From the NCBI RefSeq assembly GCF_048565625.1, contig NZ_JBLZUR010000002.1:2542001-2606000 (forward strand): a stretch of 64,000 nt of DNA. The letters are read 5' to 3'. Position numbers and translations under genes: made by a program. This stretch comes from JBLZUR01 sp048565625 (GTDB lineage: Bacteria > Pseudomonadota > Alphaproteobacteria > Sphingomonadales > Sphingomonadaceae). Shown piece by piece: positions 55,176-64,000 of the stretch (position 1 is its first letter; the number at the start of each line of letters is the position of its first letter). Under the pieces are notes generated by a model that was not told the DNA's origin, ran no database searches, and was given only the letters and a program-made list of their open reading frames with translations.

Positions 55176-55942
55176 CGAGCCTTCTTTCAGGACGCAGCGC
55201 GATCGTTACCGGCGCAGGCAGCGGCATCGGACGCGACTTGGCACTTTCGCTCGCCGCTGCAGGCGCGCGTGTCGGCGTGGGGGTGCGACGGATCGAAACG
55301 GGCGAGGAAACGGTTGCGATGGTCACTGCGGCCGGTGGCGAAGCGTTGCCAATCGCCCTCGACGTGACCGACGACCGCGTGATCGCGTCCGCCGTGCCCA
55401 CGATCGCAGATCGCTTCGGCGGCATCGACATCGTCATCCATAATGCGAACAACGCAGCCTCGGCGCTTCCGACCGCCGCAATGGAGATAACCCCGGAGAG
55501 CTGGGACGCTCAAGCGGCGGTCACTCTTCAGGGCGCTTTTGCCATGGCCAAGAGCTGCCACCCGTATCTGCGCGCCTCGGGTCGCGGACGGTTCGTCGTT
55601 ATGACGTCAGCGTTTGGCTATCACGGAGCGGCGATGAACACGATTTACGCAGCGCAGAAATCCTCGTTTCGCGGGCTCATCAAGTCGCTAGCGCGCGAGT
55701 GGGGCGGTGATGAGATCACCGTCAATTCAATCGCACCTGCTGCGGCGACCGAGGCCACTCGCCTCTTCTTCGACCAAAATCCACCCTGCAAGGCAGCCTA
55801 TCTGCGCAAATTCCCGCTTGGCCGAATGGGCGATCCGCGCGCCGATATCGCCGAGGCGGCGGTCGCCCTCTGCTCCGATGCGTTGAGCTACATGACCGGA
55901 CAGACGCTCTTCATGGACGGGGGCCTCTACCCATCTGCCTGA
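55172..55942 (+). CDS. Short-chain dehydrogenase/reductase
   Basis: A 256-residue classical SDR with TGAGSGIGRDLALSLAAAGA near the N-terminus, the active Ser in VVMTSAFGYHG near 145, YAAQK near 158 and FMDGGLYPSA at the end. The usual NNAG is replaced by HNANN. It is coupled by an ATGA overlap to the upstream SDR-like gene and followed by a damaged enoyl-CoA hydratase gene, which points to fatty-acid or steroid/terpenoid side-chain breakdown. The GTG at 55160 in the same frame is less likely. Confidence 0.88.
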   Translation: MTSLLSGRSAIVTGAGSGIGRDLALSLAAAGARVGVGVRRIETGEETVAMVTAAGGEALPIALDVTDDRVIASAVPTIADRFGGIDIVIHNANNAASALPTAAMEITPESWDAQAAVTLQGAFAMAKSCHPYLRASGRGRFVVMTSAFGYHGAAMNTIYAAQKSSFRGLIKSLAREWGGDEITVNSIAPAAATEATRLFFDQNPPCKAAYLRKFPLGRMGDPRADIAEAAVALCSDALSYMTGQTLFMDGGLYPSA

Positions 55943-56548
55943 GGGGCGATCTAATGAGGTACCGTTGAGCGAGGACCTGACCGAGCGCGCTTCAAGCTGT
56001 TTGGCGAGATCATGGGCGAGGATAGCGCGGCGCAGATGCGTGCCGGCCTCAATGACAACCATTTCGGCGCGGCGATCGGCAAGCTCGCGCTCGGCCCCGC
56101 GATGCTGGAGGAGATGCTCGAAACAGCGCCGCTTTGCTGGCATGAGCCAGCGGATGCGGAGCATGCGCCAGCCGGTGATCGCCGCCGTCAACGGTATCGC
56201 GGCTGGTGCGGGGATGGCGATCGCGGTTGCTGCCGACATGCGCATCGCATCGCCCACTTCTCGCTTCCTCGTCGCTTCTGTGCGCATCGGGCTCAGCGCG
56301 GGCGAGAGCAGAATCAGCTATCATCTTCCGTGCTGGATCGGGGCGGGTCGAGCGTTTGCAGATTTGCTGACCGGCCGTCCGAACGAGCGGGAAGAGGCAG
56401 TGATGAATTGCTTGGCGCTGCGGATGGTCGAAGCGGATCAGCTTGAGGAGGCGGCGCTCGCACAGGCGACGACAATCTGCGCCGACAGTCCGTTTCCTGT
56501 CGCTGAGACGAAGCTATTGATGTGGCGGAGCCTCGACGCACTCAGCTA

Positions 56549-57378
56549 GGGTCAGGACTCATTGTGGTAGCCAGAAGATGATGGCGGCGGCGATGCAGAT
56601 GGCCGAGAAGAAGGTGTGCGCGCATCGGTCATAGCGTGTGTGGATGCGTCGCCAGTCTTTGAGGCGGGCGAACATGTTTTCGACGCGATGACGCTGGCGG
56701 TAGAGGGTGGTGTCGTGCGGGATCGGCACCTTGCGCGAGCGGGTGGACGGGATGCAGGGCGCGATCCCGCGTTGAGCGAGTGCGGCGCGGAAGCGGTTGC
56801 TGTCGTAGCCGCGGTCGCCGAGCAGTTCGCGGGCAGGCGGCAAGACCGGCAACAGCAGGGCAGCACCTTTGTGGTCGCTCATCTGCCCTTCGGTCAGCAG
56901 CATCGCGACGGGGCGCCCCTGTCCGTCGCAAACGGCGTGGAGCTTCGAGTTCAGCCCGCCTCTGGTCCGGCCGATGCAGCGGGGAGCAGCCCCTTTTTGG
57001 CAAGGCTCGCCGCCGTGCGGTGCGCCTTCAGGTGGGTGGCGTCGATCATTAGCCGTTCGGGCGGGGCACCCTCGGCCGCGAGCCCTGCGAATATGCGCTC
57101 GAACACGCCGAGCCGGCTCCACCGCACGAAGCGATTATACAGCGTCTTGTGCGGTCCGTAGCCAGCCGGCGCATCCTTCCACTGGAGGCCGTGGCGGATG
57201 ACGTAGACGATCCCGCTCACCACCCGTCGATCATCAACCCGCCGCAGCCCGCGCGAGCGCGGGAAGAACGGCTCGATGCGCGCCATCTGTGCGCGCGACA
57301 ACAGCATCAGGTCGGACATGGCTCACCTCCGACCCGATTGGAATCACATGCTCACGCCGTCGTAAAGGGTCCTGAGCC
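56549..57378 (-). mobile_element. IS5-family insertion sequence inside the hydratase gene
   Basis: An 830-bp element with terminal repeats GGGTCAGGACTCA (left) and GGCTCAGGACCCT (right, inverted). It is flanked by CTA on one side and TAG on the other. It differs from the 49315 element in both ends and transposase sequence, so it is a separate IS type of the same family. Confidence 0.85.
56559..57319 (-). CDS. IS5-family transposase, two frames with a likely -1 frameshift
   Basis: Frame A starts at 57319 (MSDLMLLSRAQMARIEPFFP) and contains LMIDATHLKAHRTAASLAKK. At the A5-G4 run near 56994-57002 a -1 slip leads to frame B: GRTRGGLNSKLHAVCDGQGR, then LLGDRGYDSNRFRAALAQRG and RHRVENMFARLKDWRRIHTR. 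The catalytic residues (Asp in LMIDATH, Asp in GDRGYDS, Glu in VENMFARLKD) are all present, so the element may still be active. Confidence 0.85.
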
Positions 57379-57502
57379 TAGACATGGCGCTTGCGATCGA
57401 GAACCCGACGCAAAATGTCGCCAACTCGACAGCCGATCATAAGGAAGTGGTACGGGCTTTTGCGGAAAAGCGGCCGCCCGGTTTCAAGGGAGAGTGAGCG
57501 AG

Positions 57503-58270
57503 ATGGTCGTGAGCAAAGAGGAATTCAACGGGAAGGTCGCGCTCGTAACCGGCGGGGCTGCCGGCATCGGCCGCGCGACCGCGCTCGGCCTGGCAGCCGG
57601 CGGCGCGCAGGTAGTGGTGAGCGACATCGCCGTTGAGGCTGGTGAAGCGGTCGCGGCCGAGATCCGCGCCGCCGGGGGCAGCGCGCACTTTCGCCGCGCG
57701 GATGCGACGCAGGGAAGTGAGGTGCGCGAGCTCGTCGCCTTCGCCGCAGGCCTCACCGGCCGGCTGGACATCGCCCACAACAATGTCGGCTTCAGCTGGG
57801 GCACTGGCGTCGAGGACATCACCGAGGAGGACTGGGACAAGACCGTCGACCTCTGTATGAAGGCGCCGTGGCTCTGCATGAAGTCGGAGCTGCCCCTGAT
57901 GGTGGCGAAAGGCACTGGCGCGATCGTAAACACCGCATCGATGTCCGGTGTCCGCTATTCGGAGGTGGCGAACGTCGCCTATTCGGCTGCCAAGGCCGCA
58001 GTCATCCACATGACGCGCTATGTCGCAGTCGCCTATGCCAAGCACGGCATCCGCGTCAACGCGGTCTCACCCGGGCTGGTGAAGACGCAGGCGGTGGAGA
58101 AGTTCCTGGACCCTGAGCAGCAAAATGCGCTTGCCGCCATGTCGCAGCCGATCGGACGGATCATCTCGCCGGACGAGATCGCCGACGCCGTCATCTGGCT
58201 CTGCTCCGGGGCGGCCTCCATGGTGACTGGTGAGAATGTCTGCGTGGCCGGAGGGCACCAGGCGCTCTGA
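57503..58270 (+). CDS. Short-chain dehydrogenase/reductase
   Basis: A 255-residue SDR with VTGGAAGIGRATALGLAAGG, an NNVG variant of NNAG near residue 91, the catalytic Ser in NTASMSGVR and YSAAK near 156, and a C-terminal TGENVCVAGGHQAL. An Asp after the second strand (VVSDIAVEAG) favours NAD. I prefer the ATG at 57503, which has AAGGGAG ten bases upstream; the GTG at 57494 overlaps the preceding stop (GTGA). It was the last gene of the operon now interrupted by the IS. Confidence 0.88.
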   Translation: MVVSKEEFNGKVALVTGGAAGIGRATALGLAAGGAQVVVSDIAVEAGEAVAAEIRAAGGSAHFRRADATQGSEVRELVAFAAGLTGRLDIAHNNVGFSWGTGVEDITEEDWDKTVDLCMKAPWLCMKSELPLMVAKGTGAIVNTASMSGVRYSEVANVAYSAAKAAVIHMTRYVAVAYAKHGIRVNAVSPGLVKTQAVEKFLDPEQQNALAAMSQPIGRIISPDEIADAVIWLCSGAASMVTGENVCVAGGHQAL

Positions 58271-58455
58271 TCGAGCCGCTGTCCGGCGGCCGAGTCAGTC
58301 GGCCGTCCAAGCCTTGTCAAGTTGCGGCAGCTGGAGTGTGAAAGAATGCCAGCGGCGGCTAGTCTGAGCTGACGTGACCCCGGCCCTCACCCAACCGGAA
58401 CCAGAGACCGGCGGTTGTTGAGCTGCTACCCGTTCTTGGACCACTCTGCTGGCCG

Positions 58456-59308
58456 TCATCCAGCATCTGCCATCAGCGGCGGGCCATGTGCCGCTGACCG
58501 GTTCACCAGCGATATCGGCGGCTTGTTACCGATGGCGCTATGCGGTCGCACCTCGTTGTAGTCTCTGCGCCAAGCCTCGCATTTTCGGACAGTCGTCGAG
58601 GCTCATGAACCAGTGCTGGTTCAGGCATTTCGCCCGGAACTTCCCGTTGAAGGACTCGATGAACGCGTTGTCCGTTGGCTTTCCAGGCCGGCTGAAGTCG
58701 AGCGTGACGCCGCGGGTGTACGCCCACAGGTCCAGGTCGCGCGAGATGAACTCGCTGCCCTGGTCGACCCGGATCGAGGCCGGATAGCCCACCTCGCTGC
58801 AGACCCGTTCGAGCACCGCCACAACGTCGGGAGCTCGAAAGCTGAACCGCGGCACCACGGCCGGCGAGAACCGGCTGAACGTGTCGACCGCCGTCAGGAT
58901 ACGCAGCTTCGGCCCCGTCGCGAGTTGGTCATGGACGAAGTCCATCGCCCATACCTCATTAGAACAAGACGCCGCGCAGCGGGCTTCCCTCAGCTTCGCC
59001 TTCACCCGGCGCTTCGGCGGCTTGTGTCGCAGCTGCAGCCCCATCTCCTTGTAAAGCCGATAGATCCGCTTCGCGTTCACGTCCCAGCCTTCCCGCCGGA
59101 GCAGCACGTGGATGCGGCGATAGCCGTAACGCACCCGCGTCTCGGCGATCTCCTTCATCCGCCTCTTCAGGTCGGCCTGATCGGCGCGGCACTCACGATA
59201 GTGGTAGCTCGACCGCTCCGCCCGGAGCACCCTGCAGGCCCGCCTGATGCTGACCTGCCATGTGCTGCGGACATCGTCGACGAGCTGCCGGCGCCGGTCA
59301 GGCCTTAG
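58456..59308 (-). pseudogene. IS3-family transposase OrfB, frameshifted near the end
   Basis: The integrase-type catalytic domain reads RYGYRRIHVLLRREGWDVNA, then NEVWAMDFVHDQLATG (first Asp), SIRVDQGSEFISRDLDLWAY (second Asp) and KPTDNAFIESFNGKFRAKCL (Glu). Near 58582-58585 a T run carries one base too many or too few; after it the frame ends early (LAQRLQRGATA), whereas the next frame gives the normal ending YNEVRPHSAIGNKPP and stops at 58456. The catalytic triad lies before the break, so residual activity cannot be excluded. OrfA would join it by a -1 slip near 59305. Confidence 0.8.
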
Positions 59309-59571
59309 AGCTTTCGCGACACGACATCCTGCAACATCGCCTTGTCGAGGCTCAGATCAGCGACCAGTCGCTTCAGCTTGACGTTCTCCTCCTCGAGTTG
59401 GCGCAGCCGTCGCATCTCCGAGGGCATCAGACCCGCATACTTCTTGCGCCACGCATAGAACGTTGCCTCGCTGATCCCCGTCTTCCGGCACACCTCGCCC
59501 ACGCTCGTGCCATCCTCCGCCTGCTTCAGCACGAAGGCAATCTGCGCCTCTGAGAACTTCGATCTCTTCAT
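59305..59571 (-). CDS. IS3-family transposase OrfA
   Basis: An 88-residue helix-turn-helix protein of the IS407 type: MKRSKFSEAQIAFVLKQAED, then SVGEVCRKTGISEATFYAWR (recognition helix) and a leucine-zipper-like part (LRQLEEENVKLKRLVADLSL). It ends VVSRKL in the slip region with OrfB. It appears intact. Confidence 0.9.
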   Translation of the reverse strand: MKRSKFSEAQIAFVLKQAEDGTSVGEVCRKTGISEATFYAWRKKYAGLMPSEMRRLRQLEEENVKLKRLVADLSLDKAMLQDVVSRKL

Positions 59572-59622
59572 CGCTCACTCCGCTTCCCTGGCCCTCCTTC
59601 ATAACTGGAATTTTCCAGCTCA

Positions 59623-59906
59623 AAGCGGTCCAAAAAACGGGCAGCAGGTCAGCTGCAGCGTCGAGCTTTTGCCCTTGAAAGGCCCATGCTATGGCAGAGA
59701 TAAGGACGATGCCGACGCCGGACCAAATCGCATAGGCTATGCCGGTGGCATGGTCCGCAATGTTGTCGACAGGAAATAGAAGGCAACACCGTATCCCGCA
59801 ATCGTGGTGGCTGCCCATGGAGGGTGCGTGAACCCGTTGGACTGCTTCATGGCGGTGGTACCGAGGACTTCAGCGACAATGGCGATAGCAAGCGTAAAAT
59901 AGGTCA
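59623..59906 (-). pseudogene. Small multidrug resistance (SMR) transporter, frameshifted and cut by the IS3 element
   Basis: The front reads MTYFTLAIAIVAEVLGTTAM then KQSNGFT, with the membrane-embedded Glu of EmrE-type proteins in VAEVLGTTAMK, followed by YGVAFYFLSTTLRTMP. One base is then missing near 59745-59750; the other frame continues TGIAYAIWSGVGIVLISAIA then WAFQGQKLD, again typical. The fourth membrane helix is lost at the IS3 edge. The family exports cationic drugs as an antiparallel dimer, but this copy cannot be functional. Confidence 0.82.
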
Positions 59907-60537
59907 TGCTCGGTCCCGTAGCACAAGGATCGTGACCAAATCTTGGTCGCCCGGGATGTCCGCGCTTCGAAGGGCAGCCGACCAAGAACATTGCAGCAGC
60001 GAAGCCCCCCGAGCGACTACCAGGTAAGCGGATCGAGCGCCACGGTCGAGGAGATCATCCGCACCGAGCAGCTCTGGAGGGCGAAGCTGCAGAGCCGCGA
60101 AACGGGCCTCAACCGCAACTGAGTGCCAGCGATCACGAAACAACAAAAAAACCGCTTCGAGAGATCCCCGAACGGTATGGGATGTTTGATGTTGGTTGCG
60201 GGGACCTGCAGCCACTTTGATTTGCTCACCCACGGGCGACTGCCTTCACCAAGTGCTTGATGTAAAGCATACATTTCAGTGGTCATATTCAAACTGATGT
60301 CGAGGATCAGTTGCTTTCGCCGCTCGTTTTCTTCTTTGCTCTCTTCCAGAAATAGCAGAAGGTATTAGCCGCTAGGTCCCTAGGATATTCACGCACAGCG
60401 ACGCTCCTAGGCATGAACCTTATTCATGCAAACTTGGTTTGAAAATGTAGGTCCTGCGCTCAGTGTTGGCCGAGAGACCTATCCGGCAACAGTGCCGACC
60501 CATCGTCTGAATCAGTTGCCAGATCCAAGCTTGTGAT
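59907..60537. other. Gene-free stretch with a possible gene tail
   Basis: About 630 bases, lower in GC after 60250, with no supported gene. At about 60013-60121 the plus strand reads SDYQVSGSSATVEEIIRTEQ then LWRAKLQSRETGLNRN and a stop, which looks like the last codons of an unknown gene, not attached to any start. Confidence 0.4.
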
Positions 60538-61299
60538 TTACTTCGGCGCCATACGGATGGCTCTATCGAGACGGATCGTCTCTCCGTTCAGCATAGGGTT
60601 TTCGATGATACTCTGCACCAGCTGAGCGTCCTCGTCAGGCTGGCCTAGGCGGCTGGGAAACGGCACCTGCTTTCCTAGCGAGTCCTGCGCATCCTGGGGG
60701 AGGGGGGCGAGCAGCGGCGTCAGGAAGATCCCCGGAGCGATCGTCATGACCCGAATTCCGTAACGCGCGAATTCGCGCGCTACCGGTAATGTCATGCCGA
60801 CGATGCCGCCCTTTGACGCGGCGTAAGCCGCCTGCCCGATCTGGCCATCGAACGCCGCCACGGACGCCGTGTTGATGATGACGCCGCGCTCCTCACCGAC
60901 GGTGTCCGCGTCGTGTATCCGCGCCGCGAACTTCGATAGGACGTTAAAGCTGCCGATCAGGTTGATCGTCACGATCTTCGAGAAACCGGTAAGCAGGATC
61001 GCCCTGCCCTCACGGTCGATGACCTTGGCAGGCGGTCCGATTCCGGCGCAATTGACGAGGATGCGTGCCTTGCCGTGGACGCCTTCAGCCTCTTCGACCG
61101 CAGCTTCGACCGCCGCCTCGTCGGTGACGTCGAGCGAGATGAAGCGGCCGCCGATCTCCTGCGCGACCTCGGCACCCAGCGTCGCATTGAGATCGAAGAT
61201 CGTCACGCGCGCACCCGCCGCCGCCAGCCGCCGCGCCGTTCCTGCACCCAGTCCGGACGCGCCTCCGGTGACGATTGCCGGAACACCTTCAATCTTCAT
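60538..61299 (-). CDS. Short-chain dehydrogenase of the 3-hydroxyacyl-CoA (HSD10-like) type
   Basis: A 253-residue SDR with VTGGASGLGAGTARRLAAAG, Asp in FDLNATLG for NAD, VNCAGIGPP, the active Ser in NTASVAAFDGQIG and YAASKGGIVGMTLPVAREFA. The ending PFPSRLGQPDEDAQLVQSII then LNGETIRLDRAIRM is diagnostic of the type II 3-hydroxyacyl-CoA dehydrogenase/HSD17B10 group, which acts on branched or steroid acyl-CoA. It stands outside the damaged island and was probably part of the same catabolic capacity as the SDR/hydratase operon. Confidence 0.92.
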   Translation of the reverse strand: MKIEGVPAIVTGGASGLGAGTARRLAAAGARVTIFDLNATLGAEVAQEIGGRFISLDVTDEAAVEAAVEEAEGVHGKARILVNCAGIGPPAKVIDREGRAILLTGFSKIVTINLIGSFNVLSKFAARIHDADTVGEERGVIINTASVAAFDGQIGQAAYAASKGGIVGMTLPVAREFARYGIRVMTIAPGIFLTPLLAPLPQDAQDSLGKQVPFPSRLGQPDEDAQLVQSIIENPMLNGETIRLDRAIRMAPK

Positions 61300-61465
61300 T
61301 TTCTAAGTCCTTGATGGAGGCCGAACGGCGCAATAAAGCGACCGACGGCCTGAGGCACAAGACACCGGTCCGCAGAACTATGATCGGCACAGTGCATCAT
61401 CAGGGCACAACAAACGGCGCCATCTAAGATCCCCAGCCGGCGCAGTGCAGGCTGGGGCAGTCACG

Positions 61466-63934
61466 TCAGAACTTGACGGACACCTCCGCACCAAGCGTCT
61501 GCGGCGCACCCGGGATTGCGGTGTTGAAGCCGCCTGCTGCACCTTCCACATACCCGGCCTGGTAATACTTCTCCTTGAACAGGTTCTTGGCGTAGAGGCC
61601 AGCCGAGATGGGGCTGCCCATGATCTCGTTCCAGCTCAGGCGAGCCGCCACGGTCGTGTACCCCTTGATGCGGGTGCCCGGCGTGATCGAGAAGTTGTTG
61701 TTCGAGAAGTAGGTGTAGGTCTGCGAGAAGCTGTCCATGCGGAAGTGGACGTCGCCCACGTCGGACGGCACCGGCAGCTTCAAGTCGAAGTAGAACGACC
61801 CCGTCCACTTCGGCGCGTCTGGATAGGAGTCGAAGGGAACCACGAAGCCGGGATTACCCGTCTGGACCGACAAATCTACCAGATTATCCGTGTACTTGGC
61901 GTCGGTGTAGGCGCCGGAAACGCCGAGCTTCAGCCATTCGGTCGCCTCGATATCTGCATCGACCTCGACACCCTTGATCTTCGCCTTCGGCACGTTGACC
62001 GTGAACGCCGACGGCGCTCCCGCCACGACCGCGTAGAGGGAGTGCTGCGCCTTCTTCACGATCTGCTGATAGGCGGCGACGTTGAAGTGCGCACGACGTC
62101 CGCCCACACGGCCGTTGAACTTATAACCAATCTCAAAGTCGTGGGTGTACTCGTTACCGAAGAAGTTGGCGTTGTTGTACGGGACGACCGCACCATTGAA
62201 GTTGCCGGCGCGGAAACTTCCGCGCTGCGTGAAGTAGACCTGGTTACGCGGGTTGAACTGGTACTGGATGCTGGCGTTCCAGCTCGGAGCATTCAGGGTC
62301 TTCTTCTGCCGCGGAAAGCCAGCCACGAAGGCGTGGTCGTCATACGGACGCAGGCTGACTGTTTCCCAGGTGTAGCGCGCGCCGCCCGTGATCTTCAGCC
62401 CCTCGGCGATCGCATCGGACAGGTCGTAGGTCGCCTGACCATAGACCGCTCGCGATTCCGTCTTGTTCTTCGTGTGGTAGAGAACCTGACCGGCCGGCGT
62501 CGGCAGGTCGCCGCCGACGATCACCGGGATCGCCTCTTCTTTGGTCGCGTAATTGTAGAAGCCGCCGATGATGAATTCGAGCTTCCCGTCGGCGGTCGTT
62601 CCCTGGATCTGCGCTTCCTCGGAAATGCTCTTGTTGCGGAACACCTCGCCACCCGGCGGGCCCGCGAAGTCGCCGGTCAGGTTGTACAGGTCCAGCGAGG
62701 CGAAGGGCGACCCGCTCAGGATGCCGGGCGTGCGCGCGAACGTCTTCTGATAGCCGAAGATGTTCTTGAACGTGAGATCGTCGCTCAGGTCGATCGACGT
62801 GGTGTTGGAGAGAAAGTAGCTGTGCGCCTTATGCGGCAGATCGTACGCGAGATACGTCTTATACGGGTTCTTCTTTTGCCAGGCGAGGTAGCCCGCCACA
62901 CCGCCGGGGAAGGTGCCCGGACCGGGAGGCCCGTTGCCGACGCCGGGGAACAGGCCCAGTGAATAGAGCGTGTCGAGCGTGGTGGTCAGATTGTAGGTGA
63001 TACCGGTCTGCGCCGACGTGTTCGTCGACCCGAACGGATAATAGGAATAAAGCTGGCCGTTCGACTCCGTACCGCCGAAGTCGCTGTATGAGAACACGGT
63101 CGTATTCTCGATACCCTCGGTCGGCTTCAGGACTAGGGTGACACGGCCTGACTTGTTGTCGATGTCGCCGAGGGTGTTGCCCGTCAGCATGTTGCGGACA
63201 TAGCCGTCCTGCTTCTGGTAATCACCGGCGATGCGGATGAGGACTTTTTCGGGGACGACGGGAATATCAATCGCGCCCTGAACCTGGATCAGGTCGCGCT
63301 CACCGGCGCGAACGGTGGCGAAGCCGCCGAAATCCTCGCCCGGCTTGGTCGAGGCGTAGAGCACCGCGCCGCCTGTGGCGTTACGGCCGAACAGCGTGCC
63401 CTGTGGACCCTTCAGCACCTGGACGGAGGAGAAATCGTAGAAGGACGTCGCGGAATTGCCGCCGGTAAACGGCACTTCGTTCAGATACGTGAGCACGGCT
63501 GGGCTCGCCCCGGAAAAGGGGTCGAGGGTCTGGCCGCGCAGCGTGAAGCTGAGCTGGTTCTGGTTCTGGCCGTTCTTGACGACGAGACCAGGGACAAGCG
63601 CGGCAAGGTCCTGCTCCTGCGTCACCACGCGGGTCTGCAGCGTGTCGGACGACAGGGCGGCGACGGACAGTGGAACGCGCGACAGCGACTCTTCGCGGCG
63701 CTGCGCGGTGACGACGATATCGCCCGGCTCCACTACCGCCGCCTGAGGCACCTGTCCCGCCTGCTGGGGAGCCTCCTGTGGGGTCGGCGCTTGAGCGAAT
63801 GCGGCCGTTCCAAAAGCGCCCGACAGGATCATCGCCATGCCGGCGGAGGAAAGTCGCAGAGCGGCCATATGTGCCGACTTCCGGTGCGATGCGGTGCCCG
63901 TCGCCGATTGCGAAGCCGATTGGATAGTCTTCAT
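61466..63934 (-). CDS. TonB-dependent outer-membrane receptor (third copy)
   Basis: An 822-residue receptor with a long signal region (the hydrophobic core MAALRLSSAGMAMILSGAFG lies near residue 25, cut after AFA), the TonB-box-like GDIVVTAQRREESLSRVPLS, a plug with VQVLKGPQGTLFGRNATGGA near 165 and a barrel ending LGAEVSVKF. The long barrel loops are rich in Phe, Tyr and Pro. I chose the ATG at 63934, with GGAGACGG upstream, rather than an in-frame start 19 codons earlier. The ligand is unknown; the adjacent SDR suggests a hydrophobic or organic-acid substrate. Confidence 0.9.
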   Translation of the reverse strand: MKTIQSASQSATGTASHRKSAHMAALRLSSAGMAMILSGAFGTAAFAQAPTPQEAPQQAGQVPQAAVVEPGDIVVTAQRREESLSRVPLSVAALSSDTLQTRVVTQEQDLAALVPGLVVKNGQNQNQLSFTLRGQTLDPFSGASPAVLTYLNEVPFTGGNSATSFYDFSSVQVLKGPQGTLFGRNATGGAVLYASTKPGEDFGGFATVRAGERDLIQVQGAIDIPVVPEKVLIRIAGDYQKQDGYVRNMLTGNTLGDIDNKSGRVTLVLKPTEGIENTTVFSYSDFGGTESNGQLYSYYPFGSTNTSAQTGITYNLTTTLDTLYSLGLFPGVGNGPPGPGTFPGGVAGYLAWQKKNPYKTYLAYDLPHKAHSYFLSNTTSIDLSDDLTFKNIFGYQKTFARTPGILSGSPFASLDLYNLTGDFAGPPGGEVFRNKSISEEAQIQGTTADGKLEFIIGGFYNYATKEEAIPVIVGGDLPTPAGQVLYHTKNKTESRAVYGQATYDLSDAIAEGLKITGGARYTWETVSLRPYDDHAFVAGFPRQKKTLNAPSWNASIQYQFNPRNQVYFTQRGSFRAGNFNGAVVPYNNANFFGNEYTHDFEIGYKFNGRVGGRRAHFNVAAYQQIVKKAQHSLYAVVAGAPSAFTVNVPKAKIKGVEVDADIEATEWLKLGVSGAYTDAKYTDNLVDLSVQTGNPGFVVPFDSYPDAPKWTGSFYFDLKLPVPSDVGDVHFRMDSFSQTYTYFSNNNFSITPGTRIKGYTTVAARLSWNEIMGSPISAGLYAKNLFKEKYYQAGYVEGAAGGFNTAIPGAPQTLGAEVSVKF

Positions 63935-64000
63935 CGTTTCCGTCTCCTCGCCTGTGTTCGTCTTTGATCCTGCGCCGATCCGCCCTGCCAAGCGGGGTTC

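Larger units (their letters stand above)
55965..57497 (+). pseudogene. Enoyl-CoA hydratase/isomerase gene, frameshifted and split by an IS element
   Basis: From about 56130 the frame reads RSMRQPVIAAVNGIAAGAGM, then AIAVAADMRIASPTSRF and the typical crotonase middle, to LLMWRSLDALS and a stop made at the IS edge (56549). Beyond the IS, 57384-57497 reads ALAIENPTQNVANSTADHKE then VVRAFAEKRPPGFKGE, the usual crotonase C-terminus. The front (55965-56110) lies in another frame, reads KLFGEIMGEDSAAQMRAGLN then FGAAIGKLALG, and may not belong to the same protein. The 57497 stop overlaps a GTG in the next SDR gene, showing the former operon order. Confidence 0.8.
58365..59622 (-). mobile_element. 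IS3-family (IS407-like) insertion sequence
   Basis: A 1,258-bp element whose two ends both begin TGAGCTG when read inwards (58365 on the plus strand, 59622 on the minus strand), followed by less similar sequence. It holds the two overlapping frames typical of IS3. The flanking four bases (AGTC and AAGC) do not match, so no target duplication is left, which suggests rearrangement after insertion. Confidence 0.8.

Noticed and set aside
59357..59818. Single 153-residue protein joining SMR and IS3 sequence
   Set aside because: It is an accidental fusion of an SMR fragment with an antisense-frame reading of OrfA; each part is explained separately.

Overview
The window looks like chromosomal DNA of a sphingomonad (Sphingomonas or a close relative). 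It is very GC-rich, carries three TonB-dependent receptors, a PEP-CTERM protein with a WAMM-type tail, a DUF1476/zeta-subunit gene and many copies of palindromic intergenic repeats of the type common in this group. The assignment rests on gene content and repeats, not on a marker gene; I see no rRNA, tRNA or CRISPR array.

Region 1 (1-35,400) is ordinary core genome. It opens inside argG. Next come a GT39-like membrane glycosyltransferase coupled to a Tat-exported D-amino-acid-oxidase-like enzyme, a secreted RTX protein, an Atm1-type ABC exporter, recQ and acs. A purine-scavenging block follows (TonB receptor, NCS2 permease, NUP protein, phosphoribosyltransferase, exported adenosine deaminase). 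After it lie a molybdopterin oxidoreductase/cytochrome b operon with a frameshift, and a BlaI/M56 sensor pair with its operator. The leuC-leuD operon has a Phd/VapC-type toxin-antitoxin pair spliced in with 4-base overlaps and continues into DUF1476, bolA and grxD. A leucine-catabolism (liu) operon follows, with a DUF559 endonuclease gene on the opposite strand lying inside a repeat element.

Region 2 (35,600-47,320) is accessory. It has a nonsense-mutated PEP-CTERM gene, then a divergent catabolic cluster. One side reads leftwards: GPH/MelB-like transporter, SDR, TonB receptor, SnoaL/NTF2-like protein. The other reads rightwards: two paralogous LLM flavin monooxygenases, a DHA2-type efflux pump and an IclR regulator. 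The layout suggests uptake, oxidation and export for an unidentified organic substrate.

Region 3 (47,320-59,910) is a decaying mobile region. It holds a shattered P4-type integrase, one intact-looking IS5-family element, one internally deleted IS5-family copy plus a fragment of the same type, a formate-dehydrogenase-like remnant, an SDR-SDR-enoyl-CoA hydratase-SDR operon interrupted by another IS5-family element, and an IS3-family element lying against a broken SMR transporter gene. Small cargo genes survive in it (LMW-PTP-like protein, PhyH-like dioxygenase, lipoprotein). Region 4 (60,500-64,000) has one more SDR and a large TonB receptor.

The most interesting structure is a palindromic repeat present as five short empty copies and one expanded copy whose centre is the DUF559 gene. 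This is what a mobile element and its non-autonomous derivatives would look like.
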